Positions 55,176 through 63,783 of a stretch of 64,000 bases of DNA are shown here, piece after piece. The DNA lies in the NCBI GenBank assembly GCA_963728125.1, contig CAVSIZ010000011.1:186001-250000 (forward strand), written 5' to 3'. Position 1 is the stretch's first letter. Each line of letters begins with the position of its first letter. Under the pieces are notes generated by a model. It was given only the letters and a program-made list of their open reading frames with translations. It made no database searches and had not been told where the DNA came from. Source of the stretch: CAWDCV01 sp963728125. GTDB taxonomy: Bacteria; Actinomycetota; Actinomycetes; CAWDCV01. The translations under genes were made by a program, and so were the position numbers.

Positions 55176-57116
55176 TCACCTAGACGCGGCCGTGGAGTAG
55201 TCGGGCTCCTCGACCCGATCGAGCAGCCGCAGGTTGGCGATCTTCGCGATCTCGACCAGTGCGGTCGCGCGCTCGGCGGCCGGGCTGTTCTGCAGCCGCG
55301 CGTTGCCGGTGCGCATGATCGTCTCCTTGGTGTTCTCGCGCACGGCCATCACCATCGGGAAGCCGAACTTCTCCTGGTAGGCCTGGGTGAGGCTGTCCAG
55401 CGTCTGATGCTCGTCGTTGTCCAGCCGGTCGAGGCCGGCCATGGCCTGGTCGGCAACCGACAGCCGATTCGCCGGCGTCAGGTCACTGAACACGCTGCCG
55501 AGCTGCGGGTACGAGCGGATGAGCTCGAGCTGGCGGTCGGCCGGGGCGTCGAAGACCGCGTCCTGCAACGCCTTGCGCAGGTCGTAGACGTCGCTGAACG
55601 GGCGGCCCTGGTACGCCTGCTCGGCGACCCACGGCGACTTCTGGAAGAGCCCACCGAACTCCGACACGAACTGGTCGCGGTCCATCTGGTTGACCTGGTC
55701 GATGGTGAGCATGGTGACGCCCTCGCGACTGGGCATGAACCTCGACACCAGGTTGTCGTCGCCGCCCCAGACGTTGAGCAGCAGGTTGAGCAGGATCGCA
55801 GCGATGGCGCCCAGCGTGATGCCACTGGAGATGATGGTGCGGACGCCCTCGCTGAACCCGCTGGTGATGGTGGGGTAGACGGTGGGTGCGACCGCGAAGC
55901 CGAGGCTCACGGCCAGGATGATGACGTTGCGCTCGTCATGGAAGTCCACCCGGCGCAGCGTCTGGATCCCGACGACGGCCACCGTGCCGAACAGCACGAT
56001 GCCGGCACCACCGAGCACAGGCAGCGGGATGGCGGCAACGATCGCACCGATCTTCGGGATCACGCCGATGATCATCATGAACACGCCGGCGGTGGCGACG
56101 ACGTACCGGCTCTTGACCTTGGTCAGCCGCACCAGGCCGACGTTCTCGGCGAAGCACGTGTACGGGAAGGAATTGAGGATGCCGCCGATCGTCGTCGCCA
56201 GGCCGTCGGCGCGGATCGCGCGGGCCACGTCGTTCCCGTCGAGCTCCTTCTTGACGATCTCGCCGGTCGCGAACACGTCGCCGGTCGTCTCCACCGCAGT
56301 GATGATCATGACGATCACCATGGAGATGACCGCCGCGAGCTTGAAGGTCGGCGTGCCGAAGTAGAACGGCGTCGTCACACCGAAGAGGTCGGCGTCGGCG
56401 ACCCGGCTGAAGTCGGTGAAGCCGAACAGCGCTCCGACCGCAGTGCCGATCACCAGGCCGATGAGCACGGCGATCGTCGACAGGAAGCCCTTGAAGAAGC
56501 GGTAGATCAGCACGATGACTATGAGCGTGAAGCCGGCGAGCGCCAGGTTGCGCGGGGCGCCGAATGTCGGCGGATCAGTGAACTGCGCGCCGAGGCCGCC
56601 GGCCGCGTCCGCAGCAGCAACTGATAGCAGGACAACGCCGATGACGGTGATGACCGTGCCCGTGACGACCGGCGGGAAGAAGCGGATGAACCTTGCGAAG
56701 AACGGCGCGATGAGGAACGCGACGACACCGCCGACGATGACGGCCCCATAGATCGCCCGCAGGCCTGGCACGCCGCCGTCCTCTGCCAGTCCGATGGCGA
56801 TCATCGGACTCACCGCCGCGAACGTCACACCCTGCAGCAGCGGAAGCCGCACACCGATCTTCCAGAACCCGATGGTCTGGATCAGCGAGGCGATGCCGCA
56901 GGTAAACAGGTCGGCGTTGATGAGGAACGCCAGCTGGTCCTGCGACAACCCGATCGCATTCGCCAGCAGGATCGGGACGATCACCGCACCCGCGTAGAAC
57001 GCAAGCACGTGCTGGAAGCCGTACAGCGCGAGCTGCGGCACCGGCAAGATCTGGTCGACCGGGTGCTTGCCGGGCTTCTGGCCAGCCACGGGGGGCCGGC
57101 CGGTGGTTGCGGTCAT
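55176..57116 (-). CDS. NCS2 nucleobase permease fused to an OHCU-decarboxylase-like domain
   Basis: 646 residues. Residues 20-460 form a NCS2 (UraA/PucJ-like) transporter with LYGFQHVLAFYAGAVIVPILLA, GVTFAAVSPM and AVETTGDVFATGEIVKKEL. From 469 to the end follows an OHCU-decarboxylase-like fold: TIDQVNQMDRDQFVSEFGG, YDLRKALQDAVFDAP and EKFGFPMVMAVRENTK. The catalytic His position is Y536 (RSYPQLG), so the domain may bind but not decarboxylate. It probably imports urate or xanthine. It follows the small gene at 57113 by a 4-base overlap. Confidence 0.9.
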   Translation of the reverse strand: MTATTGRPPVAGQKPGKHPVDQILPVPQLALYGFQHVLAFYAGAVIVPILLANAIGLSQDQLAFLINADLFTCGIASLIQTIGFWKIGVRLPLLQGVTFAAVSPMIAIGLAEDGGVPGLRAIYGAVIVGGVVAFLIAPFFARFIRFFPPVVTGTVITVIGVVLLSVAAADAAGGLGAQFTDPPTFGAPRNLALAGFTLIVIVLIYRFFKGFLSTIAVLIGLVIGTAVGALFGFTDFSRVADADLFGVTTPFYFGTPTFKLAAVISMVIVMIITAVETTGDVFATGEIVKKELDGNDVARAIRADGLATTIGGILNSFPYTCFAENVGLVRLTKVKSRYVVATAGVFMMIIGVIPKIGAIVAAIPLPVLGGAGIVLFGTVAVVGIQTLRRVDFHDERNVIILAVSLGFAVAPTVYPTITSGFSEGVRTIISSGITLGAIAAILLNLLLNVWGGDDNLVSRFMPSREGVTMLTIDQVNQMDRDQFVSEFGGLFQKSPWVAEQAYQGRPFSDVYDLRKALQDAVFDAPADRQLELIRSYPQLGSVFSDLTPANRLSVADQAMAGLDRLDNDEHQTLDSLTQAYQEKFGFPMVMAVRENTKETIMRTGNARLQNSPAAERATALVEIAKIANLRLLDRVEEPDYSTAASR

Positions 57117-57373
57117 CTCGGCGTCTCCTTGTCGGCCTCCGGCTCAGGTGCCGGCGCTGGCTTCGTGGATGGGGACACCGTCCGTGGCGGGAGGGGCCCC
57201 TGATCGATGTCGGTGGGACGGTGGGTGTCGGTGAACGTGTCCTCGTGGGGAAGGTGACCGCCCGGCTGATACTCGGGTGTCAATCCGGGTGCTGGCCCCT
57301 CGGCGAAGATGGGTGCCGGCGGCTGCCGGCGGACGGCGTCCCTCGCTCGGCGACTCGGCTGCTCCGGAGCCAT
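57113..57373 (-). CDS. Small proline-rich protein between uricase and permease
   Basis: 86 residues, rich in Pro, Glu and charged residues (QPPAPIFAEGPAPGLTPEYQ, PAPEPEADKETPR). It begins two bases after the uricase stop and its own stop overlaps the permease start in ATGA. That placement is the usual junction of real genes in this operon. No known domain. It may be a short disordered cytosolic protein. Confidence 0.6.
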   Translation of the reverse strand: MAPEQPSRRARDAVRRQPPAPIFAEGPAPGLTPEYQPGGHLPHEDTFTDTHRPTDIDQGPLPPRTVSPSTKPAPAPEPEADKETPR

Positions 57374-57375
57374 CG

Positions 57376-58272
57376 CTACCAGCCCTGACCTGGGTCGAAC
57401 GCGTCGGTCACAGCCGCCGCGTCGTCGCGCCGGACGGTGCCCTCGATGAGGCCGTACGGGCGGTCATCGGCGTGGAAGACCTCATTGGGGTTGTCCAAGC
57501 CGAACGGGCTCAGGTCGATCACGAAGTGGTGCTTGTTCGGCATCGAGAAGCGCATCTCGGCGATCTCCGGCTGGCTCTCGAGCAGCGCCTTGCCCATCTC
57601 CCAGGCGGTCTGCTGCAGCGCCAGGCTGTGGTGGGCGGCGAAGACGTCGGTGAGCGTCGAGAGCGCGTCGTCGTACGACTTGGACCAGTCGACGTCGTCG
57701 CTGGTGTGCAACCACTGGATCACCGCGGCGCTCGCCATGACACGGTCCGTCGTCGGTTTCAAGGTGGTGTAGCGGTCCTGCAGGTAGTCGTGGAACTCGG
57801 AGTCCGTGGTCTTCAGCAGGACGAGGTCGCGGATGCCGGAGACGATGCGGGCCTCGCCGTTCTCGTACGTCACCGTGGCGGTTCGCTTGTAGCTGCCATC
57901 GGCGACGAAGGCGTGCGGATGCGGCGAGCCGCCGGAGTCGAGTCGCCTCCACGGGTACATCTCGAGCTTGATGCGGGCCCGTTCTACCGGCGCGGTGTCC
58001 TCGACGAAGTGCCGGGCCAGGGCAAGCCCGAAGGACTCCGGCTGGCGTGCCTCCTCACCGTGCTCCTTGGCGTAGGCGTTGACCGTGTTCTTCGTGGCGT
58101 CCGTCGTGAGGCACTTGCTGTTGTCGCCGTCGTAGTGGATCTCGTCGAAGTCCCCGACGAGCGCGACGCTGACGTTGTAGTCGACGAGCTCGTGCGGGTC
58201 GCTGTCGCGATAGACGCGGACGACTCGGGTCTCGGCCTTTCCGTACTGGTTGTGTCCGAGCGTGATGCCCAC
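57376..58272 (-). CDS. Urate oxidase (uricase)
   Basis: 298 residues. GITLGHNQYGKAETRVVRVYRD is the N-terminus; LVDYNVSVALVGDFDEIHYDGDNSKCLTTDATKNTVNAYAKEHG contains the Thr and His/Lys of the catalytic site. GIRDLVLLKTTDSEFHDYLQD and MPNKHHFVIDLSPFGLDNPNEVF are uricase blocks. It oxidises urate to 5-hydroxyisourate without cofactor. The gene follows uraH by two bases. Confidence 0.95.
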   Translation of the reverse strand: MGITLGHNQYGKAETRVVRVYRDSDPHELVDYNVSVALVGDFDEIHYDGDNSKCLTTDATKNTVNAYAKEHGEEARQPESFGLALARHFVEDTAPVERARIKLEMYPWRRLDSGGSPHPHAFVADGSYKRTATVTYENGEARIVSGIRDLVLLKTTDSEFHDYLQDRYTTLKPTTDRVMASAAVIQWLHTSDDVDWSKSYDDALSTLTDVFAAHHSLALQQTAWEMGKALLESQPEIAEMRFSMPNKHHFVIDLSPFGLDNPNEVFHADDRPYGLIEGTVRRDDAAAVTDAFDPGQGW

Positions 58273-58274
58273 GG

Positions 58275-58634
58275 TTAGCTCCCTCGGTAGGTCGAGTAGG
58301 CGTAGGGGGACAGCAGGAGTGGCACGTGGTAGTGGGTGGCCGGATCGGTGACCTCGAACGTCACGATGACTTCGGGGTAGAAGCCCGTCGTGCCGCTCGC
58401 GCGGAAGTAGTCACCCGTGGCAAAGGTCAGGCGGTAGGTGCCGGGACTCAGCTCGGCGGCGGCTGCGTCACTGTGGCGCCAGCGCCCGTCGTCGTCGGTT
58501 GCTCCAGTACCGATGGGTTCCCAGTCGGCATTCTTTGCCCGGTCAAGGGTGAGGCCGAGACCAGCCGCGGGGCGGCCAACGACGGCGTCGAGAACGTGGG
58601 ACGACAGGCTCACAGCAGTAGCGGCCTTCCGCAT
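58275..58634 (-). CDS. uraH: 5-hydroxyisourate hydrolase
   Basis: 119 residues. LSSHVLDAVVGRPAAGL at the N-terminus and the C-terminal YRGS, with the H in SSHVL and the H in THYHVPLLLSPYAYSTYRGS, are the transthyretin-related signature residues. It opens 5-hydroxyisourate to OHCU. It is the first gene of the urate operon (58634 down to 53320). Confidence 0.95.
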   Translation of the reverse strand: MRKAATAVSLSSHVLDAVVGRPAAGLGLTLDRAKNADWEPIGTGATDDDGRWRHSDAAAAELSPGTYRLTFATGDYFRASGTTGFYPEVIVTFEVTDPATHYHVPLLLSPYAYSTYRGS

Positions 58635-58737
58635 CGTGGAACCAGAATTACGTCAGGAGAAATTTAAGGGCTCGGCGTCGCTGCGTCAACCAGCTGTTCA
58701 CCGAGGGAGATCGATCCGCTGGCTAGGCTCCGCGACC
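58635..58737. promoter_or_regulatory. Divergent promoter region uraH / rfbC-like gene
   Basis: A 103-base gap. The minus strand has AAATTTCTCCTGACGTAATTC about 20-40 bases before the uraH start. No TTTCGNTAGAC-like motif is present, so this operon may not share the IclR site of the others. No clear boxes. Confidence 0.35.
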
Positions 58738-59343
58738 GTGCAGTTTCGCGAGCTTGCCGTGCCCTACGCGTGGGAGATCACGCCCCGCCAGCACTCCGAC
58801 GATCGGGGTGTCTTCCTCGAGGTCTACCGGGACGGGCCGTTCGCGGCTGCCGTCGGGCACCCGCTGACGGTTCTGCAGGTGAACACGTCGGTCTCGCGGC
58901 GAGGCAGCGTGCGCGGCATCCACTTCGCCGAGGTACCGCCAGGGCAGGCGAAGTACGTCAGCTGTCTGCGCGGTGCCGTGCTGGACCTGGTCGTCGACAT
59001 TCGCGTTGGGTCGCCGACGTTTGGTCGCTGGGATGGCGTCGTGCTGGACGATGTGGATCGCCGGGCGATCTACATCGCGGAGGGGCTCGGGCACGTGTTC
59101 GTCGCCCTGACCGACGATGCGACGGTTACTTACCTGTGTTCGACGCCGTATGCACCCGCGCGGGAGCACGGCGTGCATCCGCTGGACCCGGCAATCGGAA
59201 TCGAGCTTCCGGACGGTCTCGAGCCGCTGGTCTCACCCAAGGACGCCGCGGCTCCGACGCTCCAGGACGCGCAGTCGCAGGGACTCTTGCCGACGTGGGA
59301 GGAGTGCCTGCGCTGGTACGAGCGGCTGCGTTCGCCGTCGTGA
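58738..59343 (+). CDS. rfbC: dTDP-4-dehydrorhamnose 3,5-epimerase-like protein
   Basis: 201 residues from the GTG at 58738. It has FRELAVPYAWEITPRQHSDDRGVFLEVYRD, the catalytic His in GSVRGIHFAEVPPGQ, and LDLVVDIRVGSPTFG. The Tyr base appears in ATVTYLCSTPYAP. It should epimerise dTDP-4-keto-6-deoxyglucose; no other dTDP-rhamnose gene is adjacent. Its stop codon is part of a tandem 12-base repeat and palindrome. Confidence 0.9.
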   Translation: MQFRELAVPYAWEITPRQHSDDRGVFLEVYRDGPFAAAVGHPLTVLQVNTSVSRRGSVRGIHFAEVPPGQAKYVSCLRGAVLDLVVDIRVGSPTFGRWDGVVLDDVDRRAIYIAEGLGHVFVALTDDATVTYLCSTPYAPAREHGVHPLDPAIGIELPDGLEPLVSPKDAAAPTLQDAQSQGLLPTWEECLRWYERLRSPS

Positions 59344-59442
59344 AGATCGTCGTGAAGATCGTCGTGAAGATCGTCGTGTAGGTCATCGTGGCGCCATTGC
59401 ATGATCGCCACGCTCGTTAAATTGCACGACGATCTACACGAC
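59336..59442. repeat. Tandem 12-bp repeats and palindrome, CGTCGTG-AGAT family
   Basis: CGTCGTGAAGAT occurs three times in tandem (59336-59371), then CGTCGTGTAG. CACGACGATCTACACGAC at 59425-59442 is the inverted arm. The repeats provide the rfbC stop (TGA at 59341) and the right arm the xylB stop (CTA at 59434, TAG). The same arms occur at 21009-21109. Confidence 0.8.
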
Positions 59443-60984
59443 CCCCTGGGTGCGCGACAGCGCGGTCCGCCGGAACACGGGCCGCAATGCGAAGTAGACC
59501 TCGCGGTAGTGCTGGTAGGCGTCGTCGTACGCCGCATGCCGCTCCCGGTCGGGGTACTGCTCCTCGGGGCGGTAGGAGACGAGAGCGTCGACCGCGTCTG
59601 CGACGCTCTTGTGCAGGCCGGCACCGACCGCCGCCAGGATCGCAGCCCCGGCGGCGGTGGTCTCCACGCTGGTTGGGACGCGGACCGGGAGGCCGGTGAC
59701 GTCCGCTTTGATCTGCCGCCACAGGGTGCTCTTGGCTCCGCCCCCGACGATCGTCAACCGGTCGATCTCGAGCCCGGCGTCCTGCATCGCCGTGAGGATG
59801 TCCCGCAACGCGAATGCGCTGCCCTCGAGCAGCGCGCGGGTCATGTGTCCCCGCGTGTGCGCCAGCGTGAGACCGGAGAAGACGCCGCGGGCGGCGCCGT
59901 CCCACTCCGGCGCCATCGCGCCTTGCATGCAGGGCAGGTACACCAGGCCGTCGGCACCCGGGGGCAGGTCGGCGGCCTCGCGGGTCAGCAGGTCGTAGGC
60001 GTCGCCGTCCCCGCGGGCCTCCGCCTGGCGCTCCAGCGGCGCGAATTGGTCGCGCCACCAGCGCAGGTTCCCGCCAGAGACGAAGCCCGGGTTCTCCAGC
60101 AGCCACGTGTCAGGATCGGCGTGCGGATGACACTCGACCAGCATGCTGGGGTCGTCCCGAGGTTCTGCGGAGACCGCGCACACCGGCTCGGCCGTCCCGA
60201 CGACGTCGCACGCTTCCCCGGCGGCGTAGACGCCCGCGCCGAGCGTCGCCGCCATCTCGTCACCGCAGCCCGCCACCACGACCGTCGAGGCCGACAGACC
60301 GGTCGCATTGGCGAACTCGGGGGTGACGGGGCCGACCGGCTGAGGTCCGGGCACGAGCTCGGGCAGCAGCGCGGAATCGATCCCGACCGCATCGAGGACC
60401 GGCGTCGACCAGGTTCGGGTTCGCGGATCGAGCAGCGCGAGGGAGGACGCATTGGAGTAGTCGACGGCGACGACACCCGCCGTGTCGCGAAGCACGTACG
60501 ACCCAGCAGGCATGAGCGTGGCCGCTGCCGCGAACACCTCCGGTTCCTCGTCGCGCAGCCACAGCGCCTTGAACACCGCGTGCGATGAGTCGAGGTTGAC
60601 GCCCACGTGCCGGTAGAAGTCCTCCCGCGGCATCCGTGCCGCGAGGTCTGCCGCTTGCGCCTCGGCACGCCGGTCCATCCAGATCATGGCGGGTCGCAGC
60701 GGTCGGCCCTGCGCGTCGCAGGCGACCATGCCGTCGAGCTGCGCGCCGAACGAGAGCGCCGTCACTGCCGAGGGACCTCCGGGCACCGATGCGGCGACCC
60801 GGGCGACCGTCGAGCGCACGGCATCGGTCCAGAGGCGTGGGTCCTGCTCGGCCCAGCCCGGTCGGGGGAAGGACACGTCGTATGCCTCGACCGCGCTGGC
60901 GATCAGCGTGCCGTCGACCGCGTACGCCACCGCCCTGGTGCCCTGACTGCCGACGTCGCAGCCGATGACGTACGGGCCGGTCAC
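59434..60984 (-). CDS. FGGY family carbohydrate kinase (xylulokinase-like)
   Basis: 516 residues. YVIGCDVGSQGTRAVAYAVDG is the FGGY N-terminal phosphate loop; GTAEPVCAVSAEP and IDRLTIVGGGAKSTLWRQIKADVTGLPVRVP form the C-terminal domain. PRLWTDAVRSTVARVAASVP is near residue 50. It is nearest to xylulokinase by pattern, but the operon has no xylose isomerase. It is the last gene after the dehydrogenase (4-base overlap). Confidence 0.85.
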   Translation of the reverse strand: MTGPYVIGCDVGSQGTRAVAYAVDGTLIASAVEAYDVSFPRPGWAEQDPRLWTDAVRSTVARVAASVPGGPSAVTALSFGAQLDGMVACDAQGRPLRPAMIWMDRRAEAQAADLAARMPREDFYRHVGVNLDSSHAVFKALWLRDEEPEVFAAAATLMPAGSYVLRDTAGVVAVDYSNASSLALLDPRTRTWSTPVLDAVGIDSALLPELVPGPQPVGPVTPEFANATGLSASTVVVAGCGDEMAATLGAGVYAAGEACDVVGTAEPVCAVSAEPRDDPSMLVECHPHADPDTWLLENPGFVSGGNLRWWRDQFAPLERQAEARGDGDAYDLLTREAADLPPGADGLVYLPCMQGAMAPEWDGAARGVFSGLTLAHTRGHMTRALLEGSAFALRDILTAMQDAGLEIDRLTIVGGGAKSTLWRQIKADVTGLPVRVPTSVETTAAGAAILAAVGAGLHKSVADAVDALVSYRPEEQYPDRERHAAYDDAYQHYREVYFALRPVFRRTALSRTQGVV

Positions 60985-62033
60985 GGCACGATGACCATCT
61001 TCAATCCCGCACCCGAGCGGACGGTGGCGAAGGCATCCGCGATCTCAGCGAGCGGGAAGCGGTGGGTGACGACGGCCGCCAGCTCGTCCCGCCGCCGGTC
61101 GAGGTAGTCCATGGTGATCCGGTACTGGCGCCGGGTGGCGCCGTAGGCACCGAGCACCGCCAGCTCCTTGTAGTGCAGCTGGTTCATGTCGAGCGGGCTG
61201 ACGGGGTCGTGCTTGGGCAGCCCGGCGAAGTAGACGACGCGGGCCCGCTTGGCTGCCATCTCCAGCGCCGCCTGCTGTGCCTGCTTGGCGGGGGCCGCCA
61301 CGATGATCCGCTCGGCCCCGGCCCCGCCGGTACGGCTGTGGACCTCGTCGACGCCGTTGTCCTCGCCGGCCACCCACGCGTCGTCGACGAATGCACCGAT
61401 CGCGTCGAGGGCGGCGCCGAGCCGCTCCTTGCTCACGTCGCTCAGGAAGACTCGATTCGCTCCGCGGTCGCGCGCCATCACCGCCTGCCAGCAGCCGATG
61501 GGGCCGGCGCCGAGGATCACGACCGTGTCACCGAGCGACACGTCGAGGACCTCGATCCCGTTCAGGGCACACGCGAACGGATCGACCATGGTCGCGATGT
61601 CCGAGGGCAGATCCGGTGGGAGCGGGATGAGGTTGTCCACCCCGATCGGCGGCACCGCCGCGAGCTCGGCGTAGGCGCCGGGGAAGGGGTCGTAACCGTA
61701 GAGCAGGTGACGTTCGCAGAGATTCTGCTGTCCCTGCGTGCACCAGCGGCACTCCCCGCAGGTGAGGATCGAGCCGAGGAACACGCGATCGCCTGTGTCG
61801 ACCCCCGGCGGCAGGACGGCGTCCGGCCCCACGCGTTCGAGGACGCCGACGGGTTCGTGCCCGAGGACCCACGGCGCCGGTGCTCCGGGGTCACCGTTGA
61901 CGAAGGTGCGTACGTCGGTGCCACAGACTCCGCACGCCTCGACGCGCAGGACGGCGCCGGCAGGATCGAGCTGCGGCTCGTCGACCTCGCGAACCTCGAC
62001 CGCTCCTGGCGCGGTCATGAACGCGGCCTTCAT
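60981..62033 (-). CDS. Zinc-binding alcohol/polyol dehydrogenase
   Basis: 350 residues from the ATG at 62033. Catalytic zinc ligands are in CGVCGTDV and GHEPVG; the structural zinc cluster is CGECRWCTQGQQNLC. VVILGAGPIGCWQAVMARDRGANRVFLSDVS is the NAD-binding motif. It resembles sorbitol and L-iditol dehydrogenases. It shares one base with the aldolase stop (TGATG). Confidence 0.88.
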   Translation of the reverse strand: MKAAFMTAPGAVEVREVDEPQLDPAGAVLRVEACGVCGTDVRTFVNGDPGAPAPWVLGHEPVGVLERVGPDAVLPPGVDTGDRVFLGSILTCGECRWCTQGQQNLCERHLLYGYDPFPGAYAELAAVPPIGVDNLIPLPPDLPSDIATMVDPFACALNGIEVLDVSLGDTVVILGAGPIGCWQAVMARDRGANRVFLSDVSKERLGAALDAIGAFVDDAWVAGEDNGVDEVHSRTGGAGAERIIVAAPAKQAQQAALEMAAKRARVVYFAGLPKHDPVSPLDMNQLHYKELAVLGAYGATRRQYRITMDYLDRRRDELAAVVTHRFPLAEIADAFATVRSGAGLKMVIVP

Positions 62034-62896
62034 CACGGCGTCCCGCCTGCCACGGCCTCCTGCAGCTCGGCGACCGCTTTGTCGGCTGTCCAGCGCTCGC
62101 GGATGACGCGGGACAGCGCGCGCGTCATCGCCTCGGGCGCGGCGTGCATGAAGATATTGCGTCCGACCGAGCAGCCGATCGCCCCCGCGGCCATCGCGCG
62201 CTCCATCCGCCACAGCAACTCCCGGTCGTCGACGCGGGAGCCGCCGGCGAGCACCACCGGGATGCCGGCGGCGGCATCTACAAGGCGGCCAAAGGCGTCC
62301 TCGTCGCCGGGCCAATTGGTCTTCACCACGTCCGCGCCGAGCTCGGCACAGAGCCGAACGTTGCGCCGCAAGTACTCGAAGCCGTGCTGCCGGGTGAGCT
62401 CCTCGACGGCCGCGTAGGTGGTGGGGAACTCCGCCTCGGCGATCAGCGGCATGCCGAGCGTGGAGCACTCCCGACCGACCGCGGCAAGCGTGCGGATCAT
62501 GCCCGGCTCGGCATCCGTGCCGAGCGCGGTGAACAGCACGACGGCGTCGGCACCGAGGCGCAGCGCTTCTTCCACCGCCGCAATCTGGACCACCTCGGGC
62601 CGGTCCTCGCCTGGGTTCGCCGAGGCCGACAGCAACAGGGCGAGGGAGGTCGTCGGCCCGAACGCCGGCTCCGCGAGGCGGATCATGCCCTTGGACATCA
62701 TGATCACATTGGCCCCGCCGTGCACCGCCTCGGCGGTACGGACGGCAATGTCGGCCAGCGGCTCGAGGAAGACCGGCGACGTCATGCCGTGGTCGAGCGC
62801 GCAGATCACCGACACCCCGGTCGGGTCGATCACCCGCTTGAGGCGCATTGCCACACCGACCTGCGCGGGTGGACGCGCTCGCGTCGCTTCGCTCAC
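62033..62896 (-). CDS. DhnA/LsrF-like class I aldolase
   Basis: 287 residues. VSVICALDHGMTSPVFLEPL and VVKTNWPGDEDAFGRLVD (Schiff-base Lys), then IPVVLAGGSRVDDRELL and AAGAIGCSVGRNIFM, mark the DeoC/DhnA-like fold. The family includes archaeal FBP aldolase, LsrF and 2-amino-3,7-dideoxyheptulosonate synthase, so the substrate cannot be fixed. Its start overlaps the GntR stop by four. Confidence 0.83.
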   Translation of the reverse strand: MSEATRARPPAQVGVAMRLKRVIDPTGVSVICALDHGMTSPVFLEPLADIAVRTAEAVHGGANVIMMSKGMIRLAEPAFGPTTSLALLLSASANPGEDRPEVVQIAAVEEALRLGADAVVLFTALGTDAEPGMIRTLAAVGRECSTLGMPLIAEAEFPTTYAAVEELTRQHGFEYLRRNVRLCAELGADVVKTNWPGDEDAFGRLVDAAAGIPVVLAGGSRVDDRELLWRMERAMAAGAIGCSVGRNIFMHAAPEAMTRALSRVIRERWTADKAVAELQEAVAGGTP

Positions 62897-63648
62897 GAGT
62901 ATCTCCTTCCAGGCCCGCGACGGACGACGGAGAAGTCAAAGGCATCGGCCAGGTGGAACTCATGGGAGGAGAGCAGGGGCGCGCCGTCCTCGGCGTAGTC
63001 CACCTGCCACAGGTAGAGCATCAATTCGCCGCGGGGGACGTCCAGGCTTCGCGCGGCCACCGCGTCGGCTCGGACGGGGCGAAACCGAGCGACGCCGTGA
63101 TCGATGACGAGGCCGAGGTCACGCTCGAGGACCTCGTAGACCGAACGCTGCAGCATCTGAGCAGCGACGGCGTCAAGGCGGTCGCCCAGCAACGTGGTGG
63201 GCAGGATGTCTCGGGACAGCACCACCGGCCGCCCCTCAGCCGAGCGAACCCGCTCGACGATGAGCACGTCCTGTCCCGGCTCGAGGTCGAGGCGAGCTGC
63301 CTCTGCTGCGGAGGTCGGTTCGACCCAGTGCCGGCCGCGTACGGTCCCGGCGTGCATCCCCGCCGCACGGATGGCATCGGTAACACCGAAGTTCACGTCC
63401 AGGCTGGTGTCCACCCGAGGGCGATCGGCGACATAGGTGCCCGACCCCCACCGCCGCCGCAGGCTGCCCTCCGCTTCGAGCGCTCGCAGCGCCTCACGCA
63501 GTGTCGCCCGAGACACGCCGAGTTCCGTGGCGAGATCGGGCTCGGAGGGCAGCCGCGATCCCGCCGTGAATCTGCCCGAATCGATCTGCTGCTTGATCTC
63601 GTCGTACACCGAGACCGAGCGGAGTTTGGATCGAGCGGCCCGGCCCAC
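62893..63648 (-). CDS. GntR family regulator with UTRA domain
   Basis: About 251 residues from the GTG at 63648. Other candidates are a TTG at 63684, which overlaps the operator, and a GTG at 63609. The N-terminal winged helix (VYDEIKQQIDSGRFTAGSRLPSEPDLATELGVSRATLREALRALEAEG) precedes a UTRA effector domain with VLIVERVRSAEGRPVVLSRDILP. It probably regulates its own operon and the divergent permease. Confidence 0.88.
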   Translation of the reverse strand: MGRAARSKLRSVSVYDEIKQQIDSGRFTAGSRLPSEPDLATELGVSRATLREALRALEAEGSLRRRWGSGTYVADRPRVDTSLDVNFGVTDAIRAAGMHAGTVRGRHWVEPTSAAEAARLDLEPGQDVLIVERVRSAEGRPVVLSRDILPTTLLGDRLDAVAAQMLQRSVYEVLERDLGLVIDHGVARFRPVRADAVAARSLDVPRGELMLYLWQVDYAEDGAPLLSSHEFHLADAFDFSVVRRGPGRRYS

Positions 63649-63661
63649 GCGCGGACAATAC

Positions 63662-63759
63662 GTCAGACAACTTTGACTGGTCAAAGGTCGGCGGCTTCAT
63701 CATCTTGACGCCGTATGACCGCTTCTAGCATCCTGCCGTCGCAAAAGGTCGGACAACTT
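63662..63759. promoter_or_regulatory. GntR operator region with repeated sites
   Basis: GTCAGACAACTT at 63662-63673 and GTCGGACAACTT at 63748-63759 are direct repeats (11/12). AAAGGTCGG occurs at 63684 and 63744. A palindrome TTTGACTGGTCAAA lies at 63672-63685. These bracket the divergent starts and are the likely GntR binding sites. Confidence 0.6.
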
Positions 63760-63783
63760 GCTCGTGTGATAAAGGGGCTCGCT

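Noticed and set aside
53943..56624. 893-codon open frame on the plus strand opposite the deaminase and permease genes
   Set aside because: It is antisense to three conserved genes, is rich in Arg/His/Asp as expected from reverse reading of high-GC codons, and shows no domain.
59434..62896. Classical xylose operon
   Set aside because: No xylose isomerase or sugar ABC transporter is near. The aldolase and the permease do not fit.
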